From assembly GCA_016714645.1 (NCBI GenBank), contig JADKCI010000004.1:787501-851500 (forward strand): a stretch of 64,000 nt of DNA, in the 5' to 3' direction. The DNA comes from Chromatiaceae bacterium. GTDB lineage: Bacteria > Pseudomonadota > Gammaproteobacteria > Chromatiales > Chromatiaceae. Made by a program: the position numbers and the translations under genes. A model generated the notes under the pieces. That model was not told the DNA's origin. It was given only the letters and a program-made list of their open reading frames with translations, and ran no database searches. Of the stretch, positions 35,737-44,793 are shown one piece after another; positions within the stretch are counted from its first letter, which is position 1; every line of letters begins with the position of its first letter.

Positions 35737-36078
35737 CGGGCTAACCACGGCGCGCCGACGACCGGCGCGCCGCCCCCCCCGGGGGCGGGGGGGGGGGCCG
35801 AAACCGAGAGATAGGGAAAACACGCACCGCGACGCCCCGCGACGCGCCTGGGAACCCGCCTGGGCGCCCAGCCGAACCGCCGCGGCCCGGCGCCGGCTCG
35901 GCGGCCACTACGGCTCGGGGCGCTTCCGGGGCGCAACTTTCGGGGACCGGTCACTCCCGGGGCGCGCCACCCCGGAGCGGCGCGCGGCGCACGTCCGCCA
36001 GCCAGCCACCCGGCGGCCCCCTGCGCACGACCGCGGGGGTAACAGTACAAAGCGGACAGCGCGGCGGCCGCGTTAGGC
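35737..36078. other. Extremely GC-rich spacer between two attC-like boxes
   Basis: The segment begins CGGGCTAAC (35737-35745) and ends GTTAGGC (36072-36078), matching crossover-box forms. Between them lie about 325 bp of very GC-rich sequence with runs of C and G near 35770-35800 and many GGCGCC-type palindromes. No coding sense, RNA or known repeat is visible. It is too long for a normal attC. The homopolymer runs make base errors plausible here. Confidence 0.4.
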
Positions 36079-36206
36079 AAAAAAAAGACGGCCGACGCGG
36101 CGCCAGCCGGGGCCGCCGCCGGCCGCCGGGGCACGGGGGCGCCCCGGGGCCCCACCCCGGCGCCCGGGCGGGCCCGCCCGCGGCGCCGGGGCCCCCCCGG
36201 CCCGTA

Positions 36207-36284
36207 GTGGTATCCCACACAGAGAACTCCGCCGAAGTTCGCATCATCAGTGCCAGACCTGCCACCGCGCATGAGAAAAAAAGT
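36207..36284 (+). pseudogene. BrnT toxin C-terminal stump
   Basis: The 26 residues before the antitoxin start read VSHTENSAEVRIISARPATA then HEKK, which is the C-terminus of BrnT ribonuclease toxins (RIISARKATRHE type). Nothing of the rest of BrnT is present upstream; the DNA changes abruptly to the GC-rich segment at about 36205. It is in frame with the antitoxin that follows, so a fused reading frame now exists. Confidence 0.65.
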
Positions 36285-36548
36285 ATGAAGCCTGAAGACG
36301 TGCAAGACGAGTTGCGGCCAGAATACGACTTCGATTTTTCTAAGGCTGTGCGGGGCAAGTACTACAAACAATACATGGAAAGCTCTAATGTTGTCGTGCT
36401 TGAGCCGGATGTTGCTGCTGCTTTCCACAATGCCGACGCAGTAAATCAGGCACTAAGAGGGATGCTCAAATTCTCCGAACAAACATCTCGCCTAACATCG
36501 GGAAGAACGGCATCCGAGCCTTTTTCTCCTGAAGTAGAGAGAAAATGA
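36285..36548 (+). CDS. BrnA-like (CopG-type) antitoxin
   Basis: An 87-residue protein beginning MKPEDVQDELRPEYDFDFSK, with AVRGKYYKQYMESSNVVVLE and ALRGMLKF, the pattern of small antitoxins found next to BrnT toxins. It probably binds DNA and its toxin. The toxin gene survives only as a stump, so the antitoxin is now unpaired. The stop TGA is followed at once by the attC left box GCCTAAC, as in compact gene cassettes. Confidence 0.7.
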   Translation: MKPEDVQDELRPEYDFDFSKAVRGKYYKQYMESSNVVVLEPDVAAAFHNADAVNQALRGMLKFSEQTSRLTSGRTASEPFSPEVERK

Positions 36549-36611
36549 GCCTAACGAATAAGGACAACACGTGTGAGCGAAGCGAACCACGAGTTGTCCT
36601 TATGGTTGGAC
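36549..36611 (+). other. Integron attC site
   Basis: A 63-bp site: GCCTAAC (36549-36555) matches RYYYAAC and GTTGGAC (36605-36611) matches GTTRRRY. Between them ATAAGGACAAC is matched by the reverse complement GTTGTCCTTAT, separated by a loop with CGTG/CACG arms. This is the imperfect inverted repeat of an attC. GCCTAAC is also the reverse complement of GTTAGGC at 36072, the start of the same unit, as required for a cassette. Confidence 0.75.
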
Positions 36612-36945
36612 GAGCCCGGCGGGTTGGCACGGAGCCTGTGAGAGGAAATATCTTTTTGCCGACCATTCCCCGGAGGCGATCTCGAAGATGGTGGTGGGAG
36701 AGAGGGTGGCTCAGCGACCGGAGCAGGGCTCCATCCGGACCATGTTGGCTGAAATTGCGTCAAACACGCCTGATTTTGAGCCGAGCACGCCCCTCGGGCG
36801 GGAATGGCCCGATGCGGGAGGTGAAGGGGGGCGGGTTACATCGCCGTCTCCAGGGTAACCGCCGCGGGTCTTGCTGCTGTTCCAGATGGGCGAGGAGGGG
36901 GAAGATCCCTGTGTGTCAACCTGCCTCCATACAGTCCCTGTTTGA
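36612..36945. other. Spacer between attC and higBA
   Basis: About 330 bp. One frame has protein-like text (HSPEAISKMVVGERVAQRPE then QGSIRTMLAEIASNTP) but I do not recognise it and it has no start and stop in a sensible context. It could be the remains of another cassette gene. No promoter is clear. Confidence 0.35.
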
Positions 36946-37017
36946 AGTTACTGTAGATTTCAGGGTTCCGAAAGTAGGAGTCAGAGCGATGCCCAAACCC
37001 TTTTTGAAGGCAAGCGC

Positions 37018-37242
37018 GTGAAGCGCTGGGTGAACATCGAGCGGCCTGCTCTGCGCAAGCTGACACCACTGGACTGGTCGCTTGTTCTTGACGACTTGAA
37101 AGTCCCGCCCGGGAATGGACTCGAAGCATTGAAGGACGACCGGAAGGGGCAGCACAGCATCCGCATTAACAAGCAATGGCGAGTCTGCTTTGTTTGGACC
37201 CGGGATGGCGCTGCGAACGTTGAGATCGTCGACTACCACTGA
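37018..37242 (+). CDS. higB: HigB-like toxin (RelE/ParE superfamily), damaged N-terminus
   Basis: The frame from GTG 37018 gives VKRWVNIERPALRKL, VPPGNGLEALKDDRKGQHSI and RINKQWRVCFVWTRDG, ending EIVDYH, the typical C-terminal three-quarters of HigB, an mRNA-cleaving ribosome-dependent toxin. Residues normally before this (SDAQTLFEGKR) are readable in frame back to 36946, but no ATG is there, and the expected first residues (ISGFRK) are in another frame interrupted by TAG. The toxin is therefore probably inactive or starts at an unusual codon. higA follows after 11 bp. Confidence 0.7.
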   Translation: MKRWVNIERPALRKLTPLDWSLVLDDLKVPPGNGLEALKDDRKGQHSIRINKQWRVCFVWTRDGAANVEIVDYH

Positions 37243-37253
37243 AGGAAATAACT

Positions 37254-37553
37254 ATGCGTACTGTGCCACCTGTCTCTCCGGGTGAAATGCTCGAAGAAGA
37301 ATTCCTGAAGCCACTTGGGCTTACGAAGTATCGCCTGGCGAAGGACATCGGCGTTCCAGCGCAAAGGATCGGAGAAATCGTATCCGGCAAGCGTTCCGTG
37401 ACAGCTGATACGGACCTCAGACTGTGCCGCTACTTCGGCCTGAGTGACGGCTGGTAGTTGCGAGGTCAAGCGGCCTACGACACAGCCATCGCCAAGGAAG
37501 CGCTGGCGGAAGAACTGGCCAGTATCCAAAGATGCTCACTCTTGGCCGCGTAA
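37254..37553 (+). pseudogene. higA: HigA antitoxin with in-frame amber codon
   Basis: ATG 37254 gives MRTVPPVSPGEMLEEEFLKP and the helix-turn-helix LTKYRLAKDIGVPAQRIGEI, then stops at TAG 37455-37457 where the family usually has a tryptophan (YFGLSDGW*LRGQAAYDTA). Reading past the TAG, the normal end continues in frame to TAA 37551-37553. One base change (TGG to TAG) would explain it. The 67-residue product keeps the whole DNA-binding domain. Confidence 0.85.
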
Positions 37554-37561
37554 CGGGTGCA

Positions 37562-37593
37562 GTCTAACCCCTCGCTTAGCTCGAACGTTATGC
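37562..37593 (+). other. Short attC-like junction between higBA and egtB
   Basis: GTCTAAC (37562-37568) and GTTATGC (37587-37593) stand 18 bases apart with short TCG/CGA arms between. The left box fits RYYYAAC; the right box fits the VCR-type end GTTATGC rather than strict GTTRRRY. It is shorter than functional attC sites. The extended right box GTTATGCCGC is the exact reverse complement of GCGGCATAAC at 38953-38962 after egtB. Confidence 0.5.
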
Positions 37594-37621
37594 CGCATGA
37601 AGCCACAGCGCGGAGGTATCC

Positions 37622-38916
37622 GTGAATTTGACTCCGGATTCGAAGTCGTCGCCACGCAGTCCTGAACTGCCTGGAACCTGCAACGAAAGGTTTCTGGCAA
37701 TCCGACAACTGACGCGTACGCTCGCCGTGCCCCTATCGGCGGAGGATTGCGCGATCCAGTCGATGCCGGATGCAAGCCCAGTAAAGTGGCATTTGGCGCA
37801 CACGACGTGGTTTTTCGAGACCTTCGTGCTTGCACCGCATCAACCCGGCTACCGGCCTTTTGCGCTGCCCTATCGCGTTCTCTTCAATTCGTATTACAAC
37901 ACGGTCGGCGACCGACACCCTCGACCGGAGCGGGGAATGCTCTCGCGCCCGGGACTATTAGAGGTGCTCGCGTATCGCGATCATGTAGACGAGGCCATGC
38001 TCGAAATGTTTGCCGGAGAGCGATCGCTCCCCGAGGTCGACGCCTTGATCGAGCTCGGGCTGCACCATGAGCAGCAGCATCAGGAGCTCATCCTGACCGA
38101 TGTGAAACATCTTTTCTCGCGCAATCCCCTGAAGCCCGCATATCAACAGCAATGGCTGCTTACTCCGATTCAGGCGTGCAAGCGGGGATGGATTTCCTTC
38201 GGCGCCGGAATCTACGAAATTGGACATGCCGGCGCCGGGTTCTGTTTCGACAACGAGGCGCCGCGCCACCGTGTCTGGCTCGATGCGTTCCAGATCGCTT
38301 CGCACCCGGTGACCCACGGTGATTTCATGGAGTTCATCGACGAAGGCGGCTACCGGCGGCCGGAACTGTGGCTCTCCGCGGGGTGGGACGCGGTGACCAC
38401 CCATGGCTGGCAGGCGCCCCAGTATTGGGAGCGTCGAGAGGGTGTTGGTGCGCGTTCACGCTTCATGGAGAGGTGCCCGTGGACCCGCATACGCCCGTTT
38501 GCCATGTAAGTTTCTACGAGGCCGATGCCTTTGCGCGTTGGGCCAAGGAACGACTGCCGACCGAAGCCGAGTGGGAGGTGGCCGCGCGCTGCGCGTCGCT
38601 CGCCGGAAACTTCCTTGAGAGCGGCGCGTTGCACCCGCTTGCGCTGCGCGAGGCGCCGGCCGACGGGACGCCCGCGCAGGCGTTTGGCGACGTCTGGGAA
38701 TGGACGCGCAGCGACTACGGACCATACCCCGGCTTCCGGTCTGCCGCCGGCGCTGTCGGTGAGTACAACGGCAAGTTCATGAGCGGCCAATACGTCCTGC
38801 GCGGCGGATCGTGCGCGACACCCTTAAACCATATCCGCGGAACCTACCGAAACTTCTTTCCGCCCGATGCTCGCTGGCAGTTCTCGGGTCTGCGCCTCGC
38901 GCGCGAGGCCGAATGA
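37622..38916 (+). pseudogene. egtB: Ergothioneine-type sulfoxide synthase EgtB, frameshifted
   Basis: The first frame (GTG 37622, with GGAGG upstream) has the DinB-like iron-site motifs WHLAHTTWFFETF and LHHEQQHQELIL, then part of the FGE-sulfatase domain up to WQAPQYWERREG. At about 38440 one base is missing and the rest continues in another frame (CAFTLHGEVPVDP, RLPTEAEWEVAARC, FGDVWEWTRSDYGPYPGF, end LRLAREAE). Restored, it is a near full-length iron enzyme that forms the C-S bond of ergothioneine. Either a broken gene or a base error. The partner egtD is not seen. It occupies a cassette-like unit. Confidence 0.82.
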
Positions 38917-38952
38917 TGTTCCGGTCATCCAGCGCGCTGAATAAAGGCAGTC

Positions 38953-38962
38953 GCGGCATAAC
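38953..38962 (+). other. attC left-box-like sequence after egtB
   Basis: GCGGCATAAC lies 36 bp after the egtB stop and is the exact reverse complement of GTTATGCCGC at 37587-37596. It is the left half of the site expected to close the egtB cassette. The right half is not present; a group II intron relic starts within ten bases. Confidence 0.5.
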
Positions 38963-38971
38963 ACCTCCTCG

Positions 38972-39228
38972 GATGCCGACCTGCTACGCCTGATCCACCG
39001 CTTCCTCATGGCGGGCGTGGTGGTGGACGGCCAGCTCGCCGCCACGCCGACATGGGGGCCGGCAGGCTACCGGGAACGACGCAAGCGCGGGGTAACGGCG
39101 CGCTCGGCGTGGAACACCCGCCCGTCGGCGCAGGGACCGTGGCGTTGATCGAAGACCCCGCCCTGGCCTTGGCGTTACCCCTGCGCTACTTCGAGACCCT
39201 GGGCGTACCGCGCCTTGCCACCCGGTAA
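38972..39228 (+). pseudogene. Group II intron reverse transcriptase/maturase relic
   Basis: One frame reads DADLLRLIHRFLMAGVVVDG then QLAATPTWGP, the RT segment that normally leads to PQGGPLSPLL, and passes directly to the maturase/C-terminal part (YRERRKRGVTARSAWNTRPS, GPWR). After a frameshift it ends ALALPLRYFETLGVPRLATR. The catalytic YADD region is missing. Group IIC-attC introns insert at integron attC sites, which fits this position beside an attC half. Confidence 0.65.
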
Positions 39229-39390
39229 GCATTCAATTCATCGAACCGCCGGCTACGTGACCCGTTCGTCCGGTGGTGGGGGAGGGCGGGGCCGTGAGGC
39301 TTCTTCCTATCCCGATTGGGCCTCAGGTGCCGCAAACTGACAATTTTGCCGAGGTTGCATTCTGGTATCCGACTGGATACGCTTAGCCAC

Positions 39391-39534
39391 ATGAACACCT
39401 TTCACAGCTCAGATGAATTTGACGCTTGGCTTGCGGCATTGAAAGACAAGATAGGCCGTGCTCGCATCGCTCTTCGCATCCGCTCTGCCGAGCGACGCGC
39501 CATTGAGATGGCGCGGGCTTTGGATAAGGAGTAA
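39391..39534 (+). pseudogene. RelE-type toxin with its centre deleted
   Basis: A 47-residue frame that begins like addiction-module killer proteins (MNTFHSSDEFDAWLAALKDK and RARIALRIRSAE) and then joins directly to the family's last residues (IEMARALDKE). About 50 residues holding the active site are gone, frame kept. The antitoxin gene starts 3 bp after the stop, the normal spacing of these pairs. Confidence 0.75.
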
Positions 39535-39537
39535 ACC

Positions 39538-39825
39538 ATGGCCAAATTTTCCCCATTCGATGCTGCCGACTATCTCGACGATGAAGAAACCATCTCGGAA
39601 TACATTACTGCTGCGCTTGAAGATTCCAACCCTGATGTGTTTCTAACCGCCGTGCGCGATGTAGCTCGCGCTCGTGGCATGGCGCAACTCGCCAAAGATG
39701 CAGGCCTTGGGCGCGAAAGCCTCTACAAAGCTCTTACGCCCGGCGCAAAGCCACGCTATGACACAATGCTCAAGCTACTTCGTGCTCTCGGTGTGAAACT
39801 CTCCGCTTCTCCCGTTCATTCATGA
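39538..39825 (+). CDS. Addiction-module antidote protein (HigA-like)
   Basis: A 95-residue antitoxin: KFSPFDAADYLDDEETISEY, then a helix-turn-helix (MAQLAKDAGLGRESLYKALT) and the end YDTMLKLLRALGVKLSA. It should bind the operator and its toxin; it is full length although the toxin before it is deleted. It has no detectable damage. Confidence 0.85.
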   Translation: MAKFSPFDAADYLDDEETISEYITAALEDSNPDVFLTAVRDVARARGMAQLAKDAGLGRESLYKALTPGAKPRYDTMLKLLRALGVKLSASPVHS

Positions 39826-39865
39826 GTTGCTTGCCAGTACATGACGCGATGCCCAACCCATCATT

Positions 39866-40075
39866 CCACCGGGCGCTGCGCTCGCTTACCCCCGCCTTGG
39901 CGCCGGCTTGCGCCTGCGTCGCCCCCTGACTCTTGCTGGTCATGTATAATTTGACCTGTTGCATGGTGATCCGCTTGCCGGACATTCCCGCCCCTTTTCG
40001 TTGCGAAAATGCCCGCTACCTTAGCCTCCAAAAACGGCCAAGATAGTTGTCGTCAACCGGCCAAGATAATTGTCA
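39866..40075 (-). mobile_element. IS21-family left-end remnant with istA start
   Basis: On the minus strand, tandem end repeats of the form TGACAA-TATCTTGGCC occur twice at about 40030-40075, followed by ATG 39985 giving MSGKRITMQQVKLYMTSKSQ and AGAKAGVSERSAR, the usual N-terminus of IstA with its first helix-turn-helix. Coding similarity stops at about 39870. The rest of istA and istB are absent. Confidence 0.7.
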
Positions 40076-40105
40076 CCAAACAATCCTTAAAGGTTTTCTG
40101 CGGTT

Positions 40106-40938
40106 CTGAGGTTCCCCCGAAATTTAGTCTTCCAAGGGTGACGTAGACGGTCTGTCACACGGGAGACGATGATGCAGAAGATTCCGAAGCAAGCGTACAC
40201 CGCCGAGTTCGAGAACAGGCGGTGAAGCAGGATCAGGACTGGCAAGCGCGTGGGCGCGGTCGCCAGGAGGGGTCTGGTCGAGCAGACCCTGCGCAACTGG
40301 GTGAAGGCGTTCGACGTCGTTACACTCAACGGCGCGGGCGCCGTGAAAGTGACGCCGGAGGGGATGGAGCTGTCGCGTCTGCGCGCGGAGAACGCGCGGC
40401 TCAAACGCGAGGTCGACATCTTAAAAAAAGCGACGGCGTACTTCGCGCGGGATGCGCTGTGAAGTACGCCTGGATTGATGCGCACCGCGACAGCTTCGCC
40501 CTGCACGAGCTGTGTGATGTCCTCGCCGTCCATGTCGGCGGCTACCGGCCTGGCCGGGTGGCGGCACAGCGGATCGCCGGGGCTGACGGATGCACCGTTG
40601 CTGGACCTGTTCAACCGCGCGGTCGTGGGCGGGTCGCTGCAGCCGCGCATCACGGCCGACCTGGTCACCGACGCGCTGATCATGGGTTGGTTTCGACGCC
40701 AGCTCAACCGCTTCAAGAACGAGCGGGTCTTCGGGGAGCACTTCGCCACCCGCGACGCCATGCAGGCCACCGCCTTCGCGTACATCGAGGGGTTCTACAA
40801 CCGCACGCGTCGGCATTCCACCCCTCGGTTACCCTTCCCCGATGCAGTTTCTGAAGGACTGGATCAACCCTCGACAAGGAGAAAAGCAAGTCGCATGAAC
40901 CCCTGTCCTTGGAAGACGAAAAACCGAGGGAACCTCAG
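40106..40938 (+). mobile_element. IS3-family element, copy 2 (doubly deleted)
   Basis: Bounded by CTGAGGTTCCC at 40106 and its reverse complement ending at 40938, with the same subterminal sequences as copy 1 (14222-15202) but in the opposite orientation in the window. 833 bp. It shares the first orfB deletion of copy 1 and has lost a further piece. No 3-bp target duplication is visible. Its right end supplies the stop codon of the response-regulator gene at 40935. Confidence 0.85.
40169..40900 (+). pseudogene. IS3-family orfA/orfB relic
   Basis: orfA starts MMQKIPKQAYTAEF at 40169, is frameshifted within the next 15 codons, and resumes as ARRGLVEQTLRNWVKAFDVV to the stop at 40462. orfB starts at 40459 (KYAWIDAHRDSFALHELCDV), loses frame, and later reads LLDLFNRAVVGGSLQPRITA then MGWFRRQ joined directly to LNRFKNERVFGEHFA, so the catalytic Asp and Glu region is missing. 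Inactive. Confidence 0.85.
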
Positions 40939-42335
40939 ACATAGGGAAAGAACTCACGATCGGCCCTGAGCATGTGCCGGGCCACCACGTCATGGGCCAG
41001 AAACTGGAACAACTCGCTGATACCCAGGGTCCCCGCCTGGAAGTGGCTGACCAGGACTCTGGCATTTTCGACCAAACCGCGATGGAGTGCGGCGTGGTCG
41101 GCGGCGCCGGGATAGCCCGCGGCGAGGAGGATGGCCTCCTCGTCGGCGAAATGCTGGACGACGTTCTGAATGAGGCCATCGACCAGGCTGGCGATCTCGT
41201 CCGCCGGTCGGGCGGAGAGGACGGTGGCGAGCAGGCCGTTGGCGTCGGCGAAGAGGCCGCGATGCTGGCGGTCAATGAGGGCCTGGCCGCATTCATAGGC
41301 CGGATGCCAGTTCAGTTGCACGAAGCCCGCCTCGACGTTCTCACCGAGGCCGCCGCGCTCGGGGCGCTCGGGGGCGGCCTCGACCCGGTTGCGCCCCGCG
41401 GTCTTGGCGCGATAGAGGGCGGCATCGGCCCGTTTGAACCAGGATTCCCAGGTCTCCCCGGGCAGGCACTCGGCCACGCCCAGGCTCGCCGTCAGGTGGC
41501 CGACTGGCGGGAATAGCGTCCCGGCGATGGTGGCGCGCAGCCGCTCCGCCATCAGGGCCGCGGAGGTCAGGGTGGCGTTGGGGGTCAGGACCACGAACTC
41601 CTCTCCGCCCCAGCGGGTCAGGGAATCCGTGACGCGCAGGCTGGAGCGCACCCGGGCCGCCAGGCCCGCCAGGACCTGATCGCCGCTGACGTGGCCATAG
41701 GTATCGTTGATTTTTTTGAAGAAATCGATATCGATGAACATGAGGCTCAAGGGATGGTTATGGCGCTTCAAGCGCTCCATCTCGTTGGCCACGGCCTCCT
41801 CCAGGCGCCGCCGGTTCCAGGCACCGGTCAGCTTGTCGGTACTGGCCAGGTTCTCCAGTTCCACGTAGGCCTGCTGCAACCGGCGGTGGTTCTGGCGCAG
41901 GTGCTCCAAGGCATGCCGGATGGTGATGTGGGTGTTGACCCGCGCACGCAAGACCTCCACCGGGTAGGGCTTGGTCACGAAGTCCACCGCCCCAGCCTCC
42001 AGCCCCCGCGCCTCCACTTCCGTGTCCTGATTGGCGGTGACGAAGATGACCGGAATGGCGGCGGTGACTGGGTCGGCCTTGAGGCGCCGGCAGACCTCCA
42101 GGCCGTCCAGATCCGGCAGTTGGTAGTCGAGCAGCAGCAGGTCCACCCCCTCGCGGGCCAGTTTCAGGGCCTCCATGCCCTGAGTGCTGAAGATGACGGT
42201 ATAGCCCCGGGGGTCCAGGATCTCACCCAGCAGGGCGAGGCTGGTCGGGTCGTCGTCCACCACCAGTATCCGGGGGGCATCGAGGCGGGTCGCTTCGTCA
42301 AGCAGGCCGTCGGGGCTCAAGCCCTTGTCTTTCAT
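40935..42335 (-). CDS. Response regulator-diguanylate cyclase-hemerythrin protein
   Basis: About 466 residues. A receiver domain (about 20-140; ILVVDDDPTSLALL, LLLLDYQLPDLDG, TKPYP) leads to a short coiled segment, a GGDEF domain with RWGGEEFVVL and an I-site RVTD, and a C-terminal hemerythrin fold (HPAYECGQALIDRQHR, HFADEE, AALHRGLVEN, FLAHDVVARHM) that should bind a di-iron centre and O2. It likely ties c-di-GMP output to phosphorylation and oxygen. ATG 42335 (GGGAGA upstream) overlaps the kinase relic stop. The last codon is fixed by the IS3 end, close to the natural C-terminus. Confidence 0.88.
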   Translation of the reverse strand: MKDKGLSPDGLLDEATRLDAPRILVVDDDPTSLALLGEILDPRGYTVIFSTQGMEALKLAREGVDLLLLDYQLPDLDGLEVCRRLKADPVTAAIPVIFVTANQDTEVEARGLEAGAVDFVTKPYPVEVLRARVNTHITIRHALEHLRQNHRRLQQAYVELENLASTDKLTGAWNRRRLEEAVANEMERLKRHNHPLSLMFIDIDFFKKINDTYGHVSGDQVLAGLAARVRSSLRVTDSLTRWGGEEFVVLTPNATLTSAALMAERLRATIAGTLFPPVGHLTASLGVAECLPGETWESWFKRADAALYRAKTAGRNRVEAAPERPERGGLGENVEAGFVQLNWHPAYECGQALIDRQHRGLFADANGLLATVLSARPADEIASLVDGLIQNVVQHFADEEAILLAAGYPGAADHAALHRGLVENARVLVSHFQAGTLGISELFQFLAHDVVARHMLRADREFFPYV

Positions 42336-42870
42336 GATGGCAATTTCTCCCATAATAGCGTCAGGGTGTCCAGGGCCCGAGCGTACTCGAATTGACTGAT
42401 CTGTTCGAGCAGCGCATTTCGTAGGCTGGTGATCTCGGGGTTGCCCCAATCGCCGCCCAGGCGTTGTAACAGGGCCCCGGGCACCTTGCGGTGCTTATTG
42501 AGCCAGGCCTCGATCTCGGCCAGGTCCTGGCGGCGTGTGTCGGCGCCGCCGGGGCTGGCCGGCAGTGGCTCCGCAGGGTTGGCCAGTTCCGGGAGCCTGG
42601 GCGATGGCCGCCAGAACCTGACCCAGGGCCGGCTGGCGGTCCTGGGGGTCCAGATGGGCCGGCCACCAGTCCGGGGCCAGCGCCGCGGCCACCTCGTAAC
42701 CCAGGAGCCGGGCCAGGTTATCGCTGACCCAGGTCAGGGGCCAATCCGGGGCGTCGAGCCGCCGGCTATAGAGGACGACCGGGCTGGCGGCCAGTACCAT
42801 GGCGAGGCGGTCGGAGGTTGCCCCCAGTTGGGCGCGTTCCCGGGTCAGTTCCACTTGGGCCCAGGCCTTT
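42332..42870 (-). pseudogene. Hybrid sensor kinase relic (PAS start joined to C-terminal end)
   Basis: The minus strand reads a PAS domain (LAMVLAASPVVLYSRRLDAP, WVSDNLARLLGYEV) at about 42840-42580. After a frameshift it continues as RQDLAEIEAWLNKHRKVPGA and LEQISQFEYARALDTLTLLW, the kind of helical end found after receiver domains in hybrid kinases. The kinase core is missing. The stop (42332-42334) overlaps the response-regulator start, so the intact gene was probably its cognate kinase. Confidence 0.65.
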
Positions 42871-42942
42871 TCCAGAGTCGCCGGGAGTTTGTGGAGTGAG
42901 CGGTGCCCTCACGCTCGCTGAGGTACCTGATGATGTTACCGC

Positions 42943-43050
42943 GGTGCAGTGCGGCTCAGGGTGTCCTCCAGGCGCTGGGCCGCAGCGCAGCGGGTGGTGG
43001 CCAGCACCGCGCGGATGCGGCTATTGTAGCGCTTGACCCTGCCGTTCCTG
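42943..43050 (-). pseudogene. IS481-type transposase C-terminal scrap
   Basis: About 35 codons on the minus strand: NGRVKRYNSRIRAVLATTRC and AQRLEDTL, matching the same C-terminal block seen at 6727. Nothing else of the element is recognisable. It lies between the gltA end and the sensor kinase relic. Confidence 0.45.
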
Positions 43051-43185
43051 GAATTTCTGTCGCGGGGTCATGGCCTTGGCCAGACTGATATCCTTGAGGG
43101 TGGCCGCAACCCAGCCAGGTCGCGGCCCCGGGGCATCTTCTCCAGAAAACGTGACGGCGGCAAGAGAGACGCCGTTTGCGGTCAT
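43021..43185 (-). CDS. Small ORF after gltA, PAS-tail-like, uncertain
   Basis: A 54-residue frame starting 3 bp after the gltA stop (MTANGVSLAAVTFSGEDAPG, then GWVAATLKDISLAKAMTPRQ). The segment ending ATLKDISLAKA resembles the last strand of a PAS domain and its link. It could be a scrap of the sensor kinase whose other pieces lie nearby, or chance. It overlaps the IS481 scrap. I do not assign a function. Confidence 0.3.
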   Translation of the reverse strand: MTANGVSLAAVTFSGEDAPGPRPGWVAATLKDISLAKAMTPRQKFQERQGQALQ

Positions 43186-43188
43186 GGC

Positions 43189-44510
<1,322 letters not shown>

Positions 44511-44793
44511 TATGGTGGACTCCTTGGCGTGGGATGGTGGCGGAGTTGGGGGCTTAAGGGCACCAAATGGGTGCGAACGGGTGGCCTGAGGGCCGAATGG
44601 CTTTTCGGCCCCCCCGTGGACACTCAAGTGTAAGCATACCAACCTCCCGCCGGTCACGGGGTGTCCGTCATCGTCAAGGGCCAAGTTTTTGCCGCGCGGG
44701 TGGGGTTGGCGGCCGCGCGGGCGTCCCGTTCCGGCGGTCGTGGCGCCGCTGGGTGAAATCTATCCGGGTCCAGGCTTGACTTGAGGTTGCGGC
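44511..44793. other. gltA upstream region
   Basis: About 280 bp upstream of gltA on its 5' side. It must hold the gltA promoter and leader, but I cannot point to convincing -35/-10 boxes. A weak purine stretch lies near the gltA start. No other gene is seen. Confidence 0.35.
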
